A stretch of DNA of 12,378 nt from JBBRHF01 sp038223055 (GTDB taxonomy: Bacteria > Actinomycetota > Actinomycetes > JACCUZ01). The notes beneath the pieces were generated by a model. It had not been told where the DNA came from. It was given only the letters and a program-made list of their open reading frames with translations, and searched no databases. The position numbers were made by a program, and so were the translations under genes. Of the stretch, positions 6,693-12,378 are shown piece by piece. Numbering within the stretch: the first letter of the stretch is position 1; every line of letters starts with the position of its first letter. Where the stretch lies: contig JBBRHF010000135.1 in assembly GCA_038223055.1 (NCBI GenBank), forward strand, positions 1-12,378. The letters run 5' to 3'.

Positions 6693-7526
6693 CTAGACGC
6701 CGTAGTGCACCACTCCAGCTTCCTCGGAAAGAGTGCTGGTGGTCCCGTCGGTGGCCAGCCATATCGCGGTGGGAGCCGGCCCAGTCGCTGTGGGAGCCGG
6801 CCCAGTCGCTGTGCGGCCACCGTTGGGGGTCACCGCCCACCCCATGACGACGACGGCCACGACGGCCACGACCCCAACGACCACCGTCCAGGGAAGCCTG
6901 CGGGGCCATTCCCGACCGCCGGCAACCGGGTCCGCCCCGACCGCGTCTGCGGAGTCCGAAGTGACGCGCGAGGGCACACCCAGGATCCACCAGTACGTCA
7001 ACAGCACCCCGAGTAGGCACCAAGTGGCCAGGCTGCTGGCCAGGATCGGCGCGTTGATACCCCGGAGCTGTGGCACCTCCATCAACTGCGACCGGGAGAC
7101 CGTGAGTGCGAGGACACTTGCGCCCGCATAACCCAGGGCCACCACCCCGGCAAACACCGCCAGTGCCACGAGCTCCGCCTGCAGATCAGAGAATCGACTT
7201 GCAGGCTGGTTCCACGACAGGGGATCGGCACCACGCAGCGGCGGACGATGAATCAGCACGAAACAGCCGAAGATCAGAATCATCACCAGCGGCAACAACA
7301 GTGCGCCGCTACTCCCAAAAACCACAAACGCCAACGCCCAGTCGCTCACGTTCACCGGACCCAAGCCAGACCCAAGCATCGCGGACGGCATGAAAGCGAC
7401 TGTGGACCAGATGCTGAGGGTCACCGCCGCCATCACGCCGAAAGCCGCCACCAATAGAAGCTTGAGCGACCACCTCCGGGCTTTGAGCAGCGCCCCCACG
7501 TCGGCGCTGGACTCATGATCCTTCAC
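6693..7526 (-). CDS. Five-pass membrane protein of unknown function, probably truncated by a TAG
   Basis: 277 residues from GTG 7526. That start has AAAGGGGGG eight bases upstream; the GTG at 7535 would add three residues but sits inside that G run. Hydrophobic segments lie at about 21-43, 63-92, 116-144, 162-184 and 211-231, the last very Val-rich. They are followed by an external Thr/Ala/Pro linker with two copies of a seven-residue TGPAPTA-type unit and then TLSEEAGVVHYGV. The frame stays open beyond the TAG with a beta-like, non-random sequence (LVNDTATTMVVDSAVVVT and on to RPPPLVFRLPGG). This suggests that the natural product had a longer extracytoplasmic domain and that the TAG is a nonsense change. 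No family is recognised. Confidence 0.65.
   Translation of the reverse strand: MKDHESSADVGALLKARRWSLKLLLVAAFGVMAAVTLSIWSTVAFMPSAMLGSGLGPVNVSDWALAFVVFGSSGALLLPLVMILIFGCFVLIHRPPLRGADPLSWNQPASRFSDLQAELVALAVFAGVVALGYAGASVLALTVSRSQLMEVPQLRGINAPILASSLATWCLLGVLLTYWWILGVPSRVTSDSADAVGADPVAGGREWPRRLPWTVVVGVVAVVAVVVMGWAVTPNGGRTATGPAPTATGPAPTAIWLATDGTTSTLSEEAGVVHYGV
6769..6810. repeat. Two tandem copies of a 21-bp unit
   Basis: Bases 6769-6789 and 6790-6810 are identical 21-base units beginning GTGGGAGCC. Because 21 is a multiple of three, they add one in-frame seven-residue repeat (Thr/Ala/Gly/Pro) to the linker after the last membrane segment of the minus-strand membrane protein. This is the sort of unit that expands or contracts by slippage. 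Confidence 0.9.
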
Positions 7527-7724
7527 CGGCGACACCCCCCTTTGATAGCGCGTACGTGCTGGTCAATCTAGCCCTCGCCATGTGCTATGGGACCGCGTGA
7601 GCGCGTTGGCCCTGCAAGAAAGCGTGAGGCTCCGCAGCTGCGATCGTGATCGTGCCCGGCCGCCGGCCGATCCGGGTGTGCGCCTGACGGCGGGCTCGAC
7701 GACTCCCGACCTCCCGACCGAGGG

Positions 7725-7759
7725 TGTCCAGGTCGGCCGACGAGGGGCCGACCTGGACA
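7725..7759 (-). terminator. Perfect 14-bp hairpin terminator of katG
   Basis: Arms 7725-7738 and 7746-7759 are exact reverse complements (14 bp, GC-rich) around a seven-base loop (GACGAGG). The hairpin starts six bases after the katG stop codon on the minus strand. There is no T run, as is common in high-GC actinobacteria. The rest of the gap up to the membrane-protein start (7536-7724) shows no gene; it must contain that gene's promoter, but no clear -35/-10 pair is seen. Confidence 0.75.
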
Positions 7760-7765
7760 TCGGGA

Positions 7766-10003
7766 TCAGGCGAGGTCGAACCGATCGAGGTTCATGACCT
7801 TGTCCCACGCGGCCACGAAGTCGTGCACGAACTTCTCCTGCGAGTCGTCGCTCGCGTAGACCTCCGCAAGTGCCCGCAGCTCGGAGTTCGATCCGAAGAC
7901 GAGGTCGACGCGGCTGCCGGTCCACCTGAGCTCGCCCGTGGCGAGGTCGCGGCCCTCGAAGGTCTCCGCGTCCTCGGACGTCGGCTTCCAGGTCGTGCCC
8001 AGGTCGAGCAGGTTCACGAAGAAGTCGTTGGTCAGCGTCTCGGGCGCCGAGGTGAGGACGCCGAGCGGGGAATGCTGGAAGTTCGCGCCCAGGACCCGCA
8101 GTCCGCCCACGAGGACGGTCATCTCGGGGGCGCCCAGGGTCAGCAGGTTCGCGCGGTCGATCAGGAGGTACTCGGCCGGCAGTCGGTTCCCCTTTCCGGG
8201 GTAGTTGCGGAACCCGTCGGCGGCAGGCTCGAGCGCGGCGAAGGCCTCCACGTCGGTCTGCTCCTGCGACGCGTCCGCGCGTCCCGGGGTGAAAGAGACT
8301 GCGACGCCGTGGCCGGCGTTCTTGGCGGCCTGCTCGACAGCGGCAGACCCGCCGAGCACGATCAAGTCGGCGAGCGAGACCTTCTTCGCTCCGGTCTGGG
8401 AGCTGTTGAAGGCCTCCTGGATCCCCTCCAGGGTGGCCAGCACCGTCGTCAGGTCGTCGGGGTTGTTGACATCCCAGCCGCTCTGGGGTTCGAGGCGGAT
8501 CCGCGCCCCGTTTGCTCCCCCGCGCTTGTCGCTGCCGCGGAACGTCGAGGCCGACGCCCATGCGGTGGCGACGAGCTGGGACACGGACAGCCCCGAGGCG
8601 AGGATCTGACCCTTGAGGGTGGCCACGTCCTGCGCCCCGACCAGCTCGTGCGTGTCGTCGGGGATCGGGTCCTGCCACAGCAGCGTCTCCTGCGGGACCT
8701 GTGGTCCGAGGTAGCGCGCCAGTGGCCCCATGTCACGATGCGTCAGCTTGAACCAGGCGCGGGCGAAGGCGTCGGCGAGCTCGTCCGGGTGCTCGAGGAA
8801 TCGCCGCGAGATCGGCTCATAGACCGGGTCCACGCGCAGCGCGAGGTCGGTGGTCAACATCATCGGGGGGCGGGTCATCGAGGGGTCTCCCTCAGGGTCG
8901 GGCACGGTGCCCGCCCCGCCGCCGTCCTTCGGCTGCCACTGGTTGGCCCCGGCAGGGCTCTTCGTCAGCTCCCACTCGTAGCCGAACAGGGTCTCGAAGT
9001 AGGTGTTGTCCCACGTCGTCGGGGTGGGCGTCCACACGATCTCGATCCCGCTGGTGATCGCGTCCCTGCCCTTGCCCGTGCCGAAAGAGTTCTTCCACCC
9101 GAGGCCCTGCTGCTCAAGCGGGGCACCCTCGGGCTCGGGGCCGACATACTGATCCGGGTCTGCCGCACCGTGGGTCTTGCCGAAGGTATGGCCGCCCGCG
9201 ATCAGCGCGACCGTCTCCTCGTCGTTCATCGCCATTCGCAGAAACGTCTCGCGGATGTCGATGGCCGAGGCGAGCGGGTCCGGGACGCCGTTCGGGCCCT
9301 CCGGGTTCACGTAGATCAGGCCCATCTGAACGGCGGCCAGGGGGTTCTCGAGCTCCCGGTCACCGGTGTAACGCTCGTCGCCGAGCCAGGTGGCTTCAGG
9401 GCCCCAGTAGACATCCTCGTCCGGCTCCCAGACGTCCGGGCGACCCCCGGCGAAGCCAAAGGTCTTGAGGCCCATCGACTCCAAGGCGCAGTTTCCCGCG
9501 AAGACCATGAGGTCGGCCCACGAGATCGCGCGACCGTACTTCTTCTTGACCGGCCACAGCAGCCTGCGCGCCTTGTCGAGGTTCCCGTTGTCGGGCCAGC
9601 TGTTCAGGGGCGCGAAGCGCTGCATGCCGGCGCCGGCGCCCCCGCGGCCGTCGCTGATGCGGTACGTGCCCGCGCTGTGCCACGCCATCCGGATGAAGAA
9701 CGGACCGTAGTGGCCGAAGTCGGCCGGCCACCAGTCCTGCGACGTGGTCATCACCTGGTCGACCTCGCGCCGCAGCGCATCGAGGTCGAGGGTGTTGAAC
9801 GCCGCGGCGTAGTCGAAGTCCTCGCCCATGGGGTTGGCCACGGCGGGATGCTTCCGGAGGATCTTCAGGTTCAGCTGGTCCGGCCACCAGTCACGGTTTC
9901 CCCCGCCCTCCGCCGGGTGCTTGCGACGCCCGGTCAAGACCGGGCACCCCCCCTCGCTCGCCTCGTTCATCTCTCCAACAACGGCGTTCGGACTGTCAGA
10001 CAC
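7766..10003 (-). CDS. katG: Catalase-peroxidase KatG
   Basis: 745 residues, the usual full length for KatG, a cytoplasmic haem enzyme that removes hydrogen peroxide by catalase and peroxidase reactions. The N-terminal catalytic domain carries the distal triad Arg105, Trp108 and His109 (RMAWHSAGTYR). It also carries Tyr231 (GLIYVNPEGP) and Met257 (RMAMNDEE), which with Trp108 form the covalent adduct needed for catalase activity. Proximal His272 lies in AGGHTFGKTHG and Trp324 in GIEIVWTPTP. The C-terminal duplicated domain is complete. GTG 10003 is chosen for its AAAGGA ribosome binding site (10010-10015) and because longer readings would run back into furA. It lies 29 bases after furA, so co-transcription and peroxide or metal control by FurA are expected from the well-known furA-katG arrangement. 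A perfect hairpin follows. Confidence 0.97.
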   Translation of the reverse strand: MSDSPNAVVGEMNEASEGGCPVLTGRRKHPAEGGGNRDWWPDQLNLKILRKHPAVANPMGEDFDYAAAFNTLDLDALRREVDQVMTTSQDWWPADFGHYGPFFIRMAWHSAGTYRISDGRGGAGAGMQRFAPLNSWPDNGNLDKARRLLWPVKKKYGRAISWADLMVFAGNCALESMGLKTFGFAGGRPDVWEPDEDVYWGPEATWLGDERYTGDRELENPLAAVQMGLIYVNPEGPNGVPDPLASAIDIRETFLRMAMNDEETVALIAGGHTFGKTHGAADPDQYVGPEPEGAPLEQQGLGWKNSFGTGKGRDAITSGIEIVWTPTPTTWDNTYFETLFGYEWELTKSPAGANQWQPKDGGGAGTVPDPEGDPSMTRPPMMLTTDLALRVDPVYEPISRRFLEHPDELADAFARAWFKLTHRDMGPLARYLGPQVPQETLLWQDPIPDDTHELVGAQDVATLKGQILASGLSVSQLVATAWASASTFRGSDKRGGANGARIRLEPQSGWDVNNPDDLTTVLATLEGIQEAFNSSQTGAKKVSLADLIVLGGSAAVEQAAKNAGHGVAVSFTPGRADASQEQTDVEAFAALEPAADGFRNYPGKGNRLPAEYLLIDRANLLTLGAPEMTVLVGGLRVLGANFQHSPLGVLTSAPETLTNDFFVNLLDLGTTWKPTSEDAETFEGRDLATGELRWTGSRVDLVFGSNSELRALAEVYASDDSQEKFVHDFVAAWDKVMNLDRFDLA

Positions 10004-10032
10004 GGGAATCCTTTCGGGACCAGAGGGTGTGC

Positions 10033-10464
10033 TCAGGAACTGTGTGCGGTGGAGCAGATGGGGCACAGACCCCAGTAGATGACCTCGGCCTCGTCGATCG
10101 CGAAGCTTTGGTCGTCGGACGGGGTCAAGCAGGGCGTGATGCCGACGGCGCAGTCGACGTCAGCGATGGCGCCGCACGACCGGCACGCGACGTGATGATG
10201 GTTGTCCCCGACCCGCGACTCGTACCGCGCCACCGAGCCCGTCGGCTGGATGCGCCGCACCAGACCCACGCTAGTGAGTGCTCGAAGCACGTCGTAGACG
10301 GCCTGGTGGGACACCTCACCGAGATCCTCACGCACCACACCGATGATCGAGTCCGTGTCGGCGTGCGGATGGTCGTGCACCGCGGTCAGCACTGCCACCC
10401 GGGGACGCGTCACACGCAGTGCAACCCCGCGCAGCATGCGCTCGAAATCCGAAGCCGTGGGCAC
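10033..10464 (-). CDS. furA: Fur-family regulator FurA (peroxide/iron-responsive repressor)
   Basis: 143 residues with the Fur layout. A winged-helix DNA-binding half includes VSHQAVYDVLRALTSVGLV (residues 51-69). A dimerisation half follows with the histidine-rich metal site HHH at 89-91 and two CxxC pairs, Cys94/Cys97 and Cys134/Cys137, that hold structural zinc. It lies just upstream of katG on the same strand, so it is assigned to the FurA/CatR group that represses katG and itself, rather than to global iron Fur. The GTG start at 10464 lacks a clear Shine-Dalgarno sequence; this agrees with a promoter placed so close that the transcript is probably leaderless. Confidence 0.92.
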   Translation of the reverse strand: MPTASDFERMLRGVALRVTRPRVAVLTAVHDHPHADTDSIIGVVREDLGEVSHQAVYDVLRALTSVGLVRRIQPTGSVARYESRVGDNHHHVACRSCGAIADVDCAVGITPCLTPSDDQSFAIDEAEVIYWGLCPICSTAHSS

Positions 10465-10501
10465 GATCCGTGACGCTAGCCCATTTTCTGGAATGAATCA
10501 A
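10465..10501 (-). promoter_or_regulatory. furA-katG promoter, probably leaderless, with overlapping candidate FurA site
   Basis: Read on the minus strand, TTGATT (10496-10501) and TAGCGT (10473-10478) are separated by exactly 17 bases, a good sigma-70-type promoter. Only eight bases lie between the -10 box and the GTG of furA, so transcription should begin at or within a couple of bases of the start codon. The spacer is AT-rich for this genome and contains an imperfect inverted repeat (CATT ... AATG), a plausible FurA operator given that FurA proteins autoregulate. The promoter geometry is directly visible; operator function is inferred. Confidence 0.6.
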
Positions 10502-10560
10502 GATCAGGCGCAAGGACGATCCGCGGAATCTCCGGGCGCTCTCCGTCCCGCAGGCCCTTG

Positions 10561-11187
10561 CTAGGGGGAGAGTGCGCTGCCGAGGGAATCGGCACCCGCG
10601 ATCTTCGACGTGCCCTCCTCGTAGAAGACGTCAATCTCCGTGATCGCGAAACCCGCAGCCCTCAGCAGGTCAGTAGTCGGCCGGGTGAAGTGGCATCCAC
10701 CGGCGATCCGTCTCTGCAGCGGGTCGAGGCGTCGTTGCCAGCGGCGTACCTGCTCATCGGGGGCCAGTCCGTGCTCGAGAAAACGAAAGGTCCCCCCAGG
10801 CTTGAGAACCCGCCGCAGCTCGCTCAGGGCGGTGGCGACGTCGGGGATGGTGCACAGCGTCCAGGTGGATAAGGCTGCGTCGAAGCTGTCGTCCGCGAAG
10901 GGCAACATCTGGGCGTCCAGACCGGACCGCTGTACGGAGACGTTCGCCCCTCTGAGGCGAACATCGGCCAGTTGCCAGCTCGCGTCAGACGGCTCGACCG
11001 CGGCAACACTGGTGACTGCAGCCGGATAGAAGGGAACATTCAGTCCCGATCCGAAGCCGATCTCGACAACGTCCCCGGCGAGACCCTCGCAGACCTTCCG
11101 TCGCAGCGGGTCCAGCCTCTTGCGGCCACCCGAAGCGTTGAGGATCCGCGGGAGAACTCGATCGTTGTAGGCGCCCACTGTCTTCAC
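10561..11187 (-). CDS. METTL7-like class I SAM-dependent methyltransferase
   Basis: 208 residues. The SAM-binding motif I is VVEIGFGSGLN (Glu42, Gly44, Gly46, Gly48), the ribose-binding acid is Glu65 in VAAVEPSDA, and the later core motifs are FDAALSTWTLCTIPD (102-116) and LRRVLKPGGTFRFLEHG (124-140). The C-terminal stretch with GGCHFTRPTTDLLRAAGF (163-180) resembles the end of METTL7/thiol methyltransferase proteins and their bacterial relatives. The methyl acceptor is unknown; thiols or small hydrophobic molecules are possible by family analogy. The GTG start at 11187 overlaps the stop of the acetyltransferase gene as GTGA, so the two are translationally coupled. The 96 bases that follow the stop hold the furA promoter. 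Confidence 0.82.
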   Translation of the reverse strand: MKTVGAYNDRVLPRILNASGGRKRLDPLRRKVCEGLAGDVVEIGFGSGLNVPFYPAAVTSVAAVEPSDASWQLADVRLRGANVSVQRSGLDAQMLPFADDSFDAALSTWTLCTIPDVATALSELRRVLKPGGTFRFLEHGLAPDEQVRRWQRRLDPLQRRIAGGCHFTRPTTDLLRAAGFAITEIDVFYEEGTSKIAGADSLGSALSP

Positions 11188-11861
11188 CCCTGTCCGAACA
11201 TGACATCAACAGGCTTGGGGTCTCGCCACATCGTGAAGACCTCGGGCCCGCCTTCGGGCAGAGTGAACGAGCCGAGCACCTCGAATCCGTACCGCATGTA
11301 GAGCGGAACGTTCGCCGGGTTGCTCGCCTCCAGGTATGACGGAAGGCCGGCTTCGTCGACGTGTCGAAGGTTCGCGGCCAGGAGCCGGAGCCCGTAGGCG
11401 TGGCCCCGATGTTCGGGGCTCGTGCCCAAGAGGGACAGGAAAAAGTGTGGAACACCTCGCGGGTGAGCCTGGTCGAACATCTCAACCCCTTTGAGTACCC
11501 GTGAAGCTCGCGAACCAAGCATCTCGATGAGGAGGGGCTCCAAGGCTGCTTCCTGCTCGTCCGACAAGTCTGTCTCGTTCGGGGGGATCCACACCGACGT
11601 TGCAGTGTCTCCCGGGGTCAGCCACACCCAGGGAAAGCGGATGGCTCCCTCGACGAAAAGCCCCCACAGCCGTCGGTGTTGCCCGGCCCGCTTGGACGGA
11701 TCCGGAAAGGCCCAGCTCCAGGTCGGATCGTCGTAGAAGGCGCTTACGAGGATCTCCACCACATCAGCCGACTCCTGAGGGGACGCTATGCGTGGGCTGA
11801 GATCGTCATGTGCGCTCAAGCGTTCAACTCCAACTGTCACCCAGAACGGGACGATGTCCAT
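11184..11861 (-). CDS. GNAT-family N-acetyltransferase
   Basis: 225 residues. The acetyl-CoA-binding motif A is LLGTSPEHRGHAYGLRLL (144-161), a variant of RGxGxG with Ala at the second glycine. Motif B is YLEASNPANVPLYMRYGFEVLG (176-197). The N-terminal half (SAFYDDPTWSWAFPDP) is typical of GNAT proteins of about 200-220 residues common in actinomycetes and fungi. The substrate is unknown. ATG 11861 is chosen over the TTG codons at 11867 and 11864 because AGGGGA stands six bases upstream. It heads a two-gene operon with the methyltransferase. It is not in a recognised resistance or biosynthetic context. Confidence 0.85.
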   Translation of the reverse strand: MDIVPFWVTVGVERLSAHDDLSPRIASPQESADVVEILVSAFYDDPTWSWAFPDPSKRAGQHRRLWGLFVEGAIRFPWVWLTPGDTATSVWIPPNETDLSDEQEAALEPLLIEMLGSRASRVLKGVEMFDQAHPRGVPHFFLSLLGTSPEHRGHAYGLRLLAANLRHVDEAGLPSYLEASNPANVPLYMRYGFEVLGSFTLPEGGPEVFTMWRDPKPVDVMFGQG

Positions 11862-11899
11862 CAACAATCCCCTAAGTACATTCTGAGGTAAACCCTGGT

Positions 11900-11911
11900 G
11901 GGCACGTGCCC
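11900..11911. promoter_or_regulatory. 12-bp perfect palindrome upstream of the acetyltransferase gene
   Basis: GGGCACGTGCCC is an exact palindrome with a CACGTG core. It lies 38 bases upstream of the acetyltransferase ATG and just past the terminator-like hairpin of the preceding gene, where an operator for the acetyltransferase-methyltransferase operon would be expected. No clear -35/-10 boxes are seen beside it. Confidence 0.35.
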
Positions 11912-11917
11912 CGCTCA

Positions 11918-11963
11918 GACACCAACCCCTGAACCCTGTTGCCAGGGTTCAGGGGTTGGTGTC
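11918..11963 (-). terminator. Perfect 20-bp hairpin terminator after the choline-dehydrogenase-like gene
   Basis: Arms 11918-11937 and 11944-11963 are exact reverse complements over 20 bases with a six-base loop (GTTGCC). The hairpin begins 21 bases after the TGA of the upstream minus-strand oxidoreductase gene. The stem is very stable and lacks a T run on either side, so it could act in either direction. It separates the oxidoreductase unit from the acetyltransferase operon. Confidence 0.85.
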
Positions 11964-11984
11964 AGCAGATGCCGTTGGCCAGAA

Positions 11985-12378
11985 TCAGGCGACTACCTGG
12001 TGTCGGTAGAACTCGGCTTCCGACGGCGGCAGCGGGGCCGTGCCCAGGATCAGGTCGGCGGCCTTCTCGGCCAGCATCATCACTGGCGCATAGATGTTGC
12101 CATTGGTCACGTACGGCATGACCGACGCGTCCACCACCTTGATCCCTTCGAGACCGTGGACGCCCATGGTCAACGGGTCGACCACCGACATCTCGTCCAC
12201 GCCCATCCGCAGCGAGCAGGAGGGATGCAGCGCGGTTTCGGCGTCCTTGGCCACCCAGTCGAGAACCTCCTGGTCGGTCGTCACCGACGTGCCGGGCGAG
12301 ATCTCGCCGTCGTTGAACTCGTCCATGGCCGGCTGGGTGAGGATGGCGCGGGCCACCCGCACGGCCTCGAGCCACTCC
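11985..12378 (-). CDS. betA: Choline dehydrogenase-like GMC oxidoreductase, C-terminal part (cut by window edge)
   Basis: The frame is open to the right edge and ends in TGA at 11985-11987; about 130 residues are visible. The sequence EISPGTSVTTDQEV, then TALHPSCSLRMG, VHGLEGIKVVDASVMPYVTN and NGNIYAPVMMLAEKAADLI is the C-terminal signature of GMC flavoprotein dehydrogenases. It holds the active-site His (in HPSC) and Asn (in NGN). The closest match I know is choline dehydrogenase of the BetA type, which makes betaine aldehyde on the way to the osmoprotectant glycine betaine. Related alcohol dehydrogenases share these motifs, so the substrate is not certain. The FAD-binding N terminus is outside the window. 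Confidence 0.82.
   Translation of the reverse strand, partial: EWLEAVRVARAILTQPAMDEFNDGEISPGTSVTTDQEVLDWVAKDAETALHPSCSLRMGVDEMSVVDPLTMGVHGLEGIKVVDASVMPYVTNGNIYAPVMMLAEKAADLILGTAPLPPSEAEFYRHQVVA

Noticed and set aside
7541..7565. TTGACC and TATCAA boxes upstream of the membrane-protein gene on the minus strand
   Set aside because: The spacer is only 13 bases, too short for a normal sigma-70-type promoter.
7724..10078. Plus-strand open frame of 784 codons
   Set aside because: Exactly mirrors katG on the other strand; katG has all catalytic residues and full-length homology, while the mirror has none.
10536..10577. Hairpin spanning the methyltransferase stop (CTCTCC/GGAGAG)
   Set aside because: Six pairs with a 22-base loop and a mismatch in the outer part on the minus-strand transcript; it also overlaps the coding end, so it is too weak to call a terminator.

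Overview
The window is high-GC DNA with G/C-rich third codon positions. It carries GTG starts, stop/start overlaps of the GTGA and ATGA type, a furA-katG pair and a large multidomain phosphorelay operon. Together these point to an actinomycete; the genus cannot be fixed from the sequence. Almost everything after about 1360 lies on the minus strand. The first 1.1 kb lies on the plus strand and looks like a decayed accessory edge.

Layout from left to right. 1-138 is the C-terminal tail of an unrecognised protein. 366-557 is a good small gene for a 63-residue single-pass membrane peptide. About 661-1110 is the wreck of a zinc-independent MDR-type alcohol dehydrogenase/quinone oxidoreductase. It lacks its start, its end and its middle, including the cofactor-binding glycine motif. 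From 6045 down to 1360 runs a tight four-gene minus-strand operon in which every junction is a 4-base overlap: (i) an 808-residue protein fusing a response-regulator receiver, a degenerate GGDEF-like domain and a processive family-2 glycosyltransferase with membrane segments; (ii) a soluble GAF-PAS-histidine kinase; (iii) a single-domain CheY-like receiver; (iv) a small Hpt phosphotransfer protein. This set looks like a complete phosphorelay wired directly into a polysaccharide synthase, and it is the most interesting system here.

6210-7526 holds a five-pass membrane protein of unknown function. Its frame is interrupted by TAG, yet it continues in frame through what reads like the rest of an extracytoplasmic beta-rich domain, and then runs into the C-terminal half of a VapC-like PIN domain. 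I read this as gene remnants joined by deletion plus a nonsense change. 7725-10464 is a standard oxidative-stress unit: furA, 29 bases, then katG with all catalytic residues, closed by a perfect 14-bp hairpin. The furA promoter sits so close to its GTG that the message should be leaderless.

10561-11861 is a two-gene operon (GNAT acetyltransferase, then a METTL7-like methyltransferase, GTGA overlap) preceded by a perfect 12-bp palindrome. 11985 to the right edge is the C-terminal end of a choline-dehydrogenase-like GMC oxidoreductase, followed by a perfect 20-bp terminator-like hairpin. There is no CRISPR array, rRNA, tRNA or intact mobile element. No stretch longer than about 250 bases is without a gene or gene remnant.
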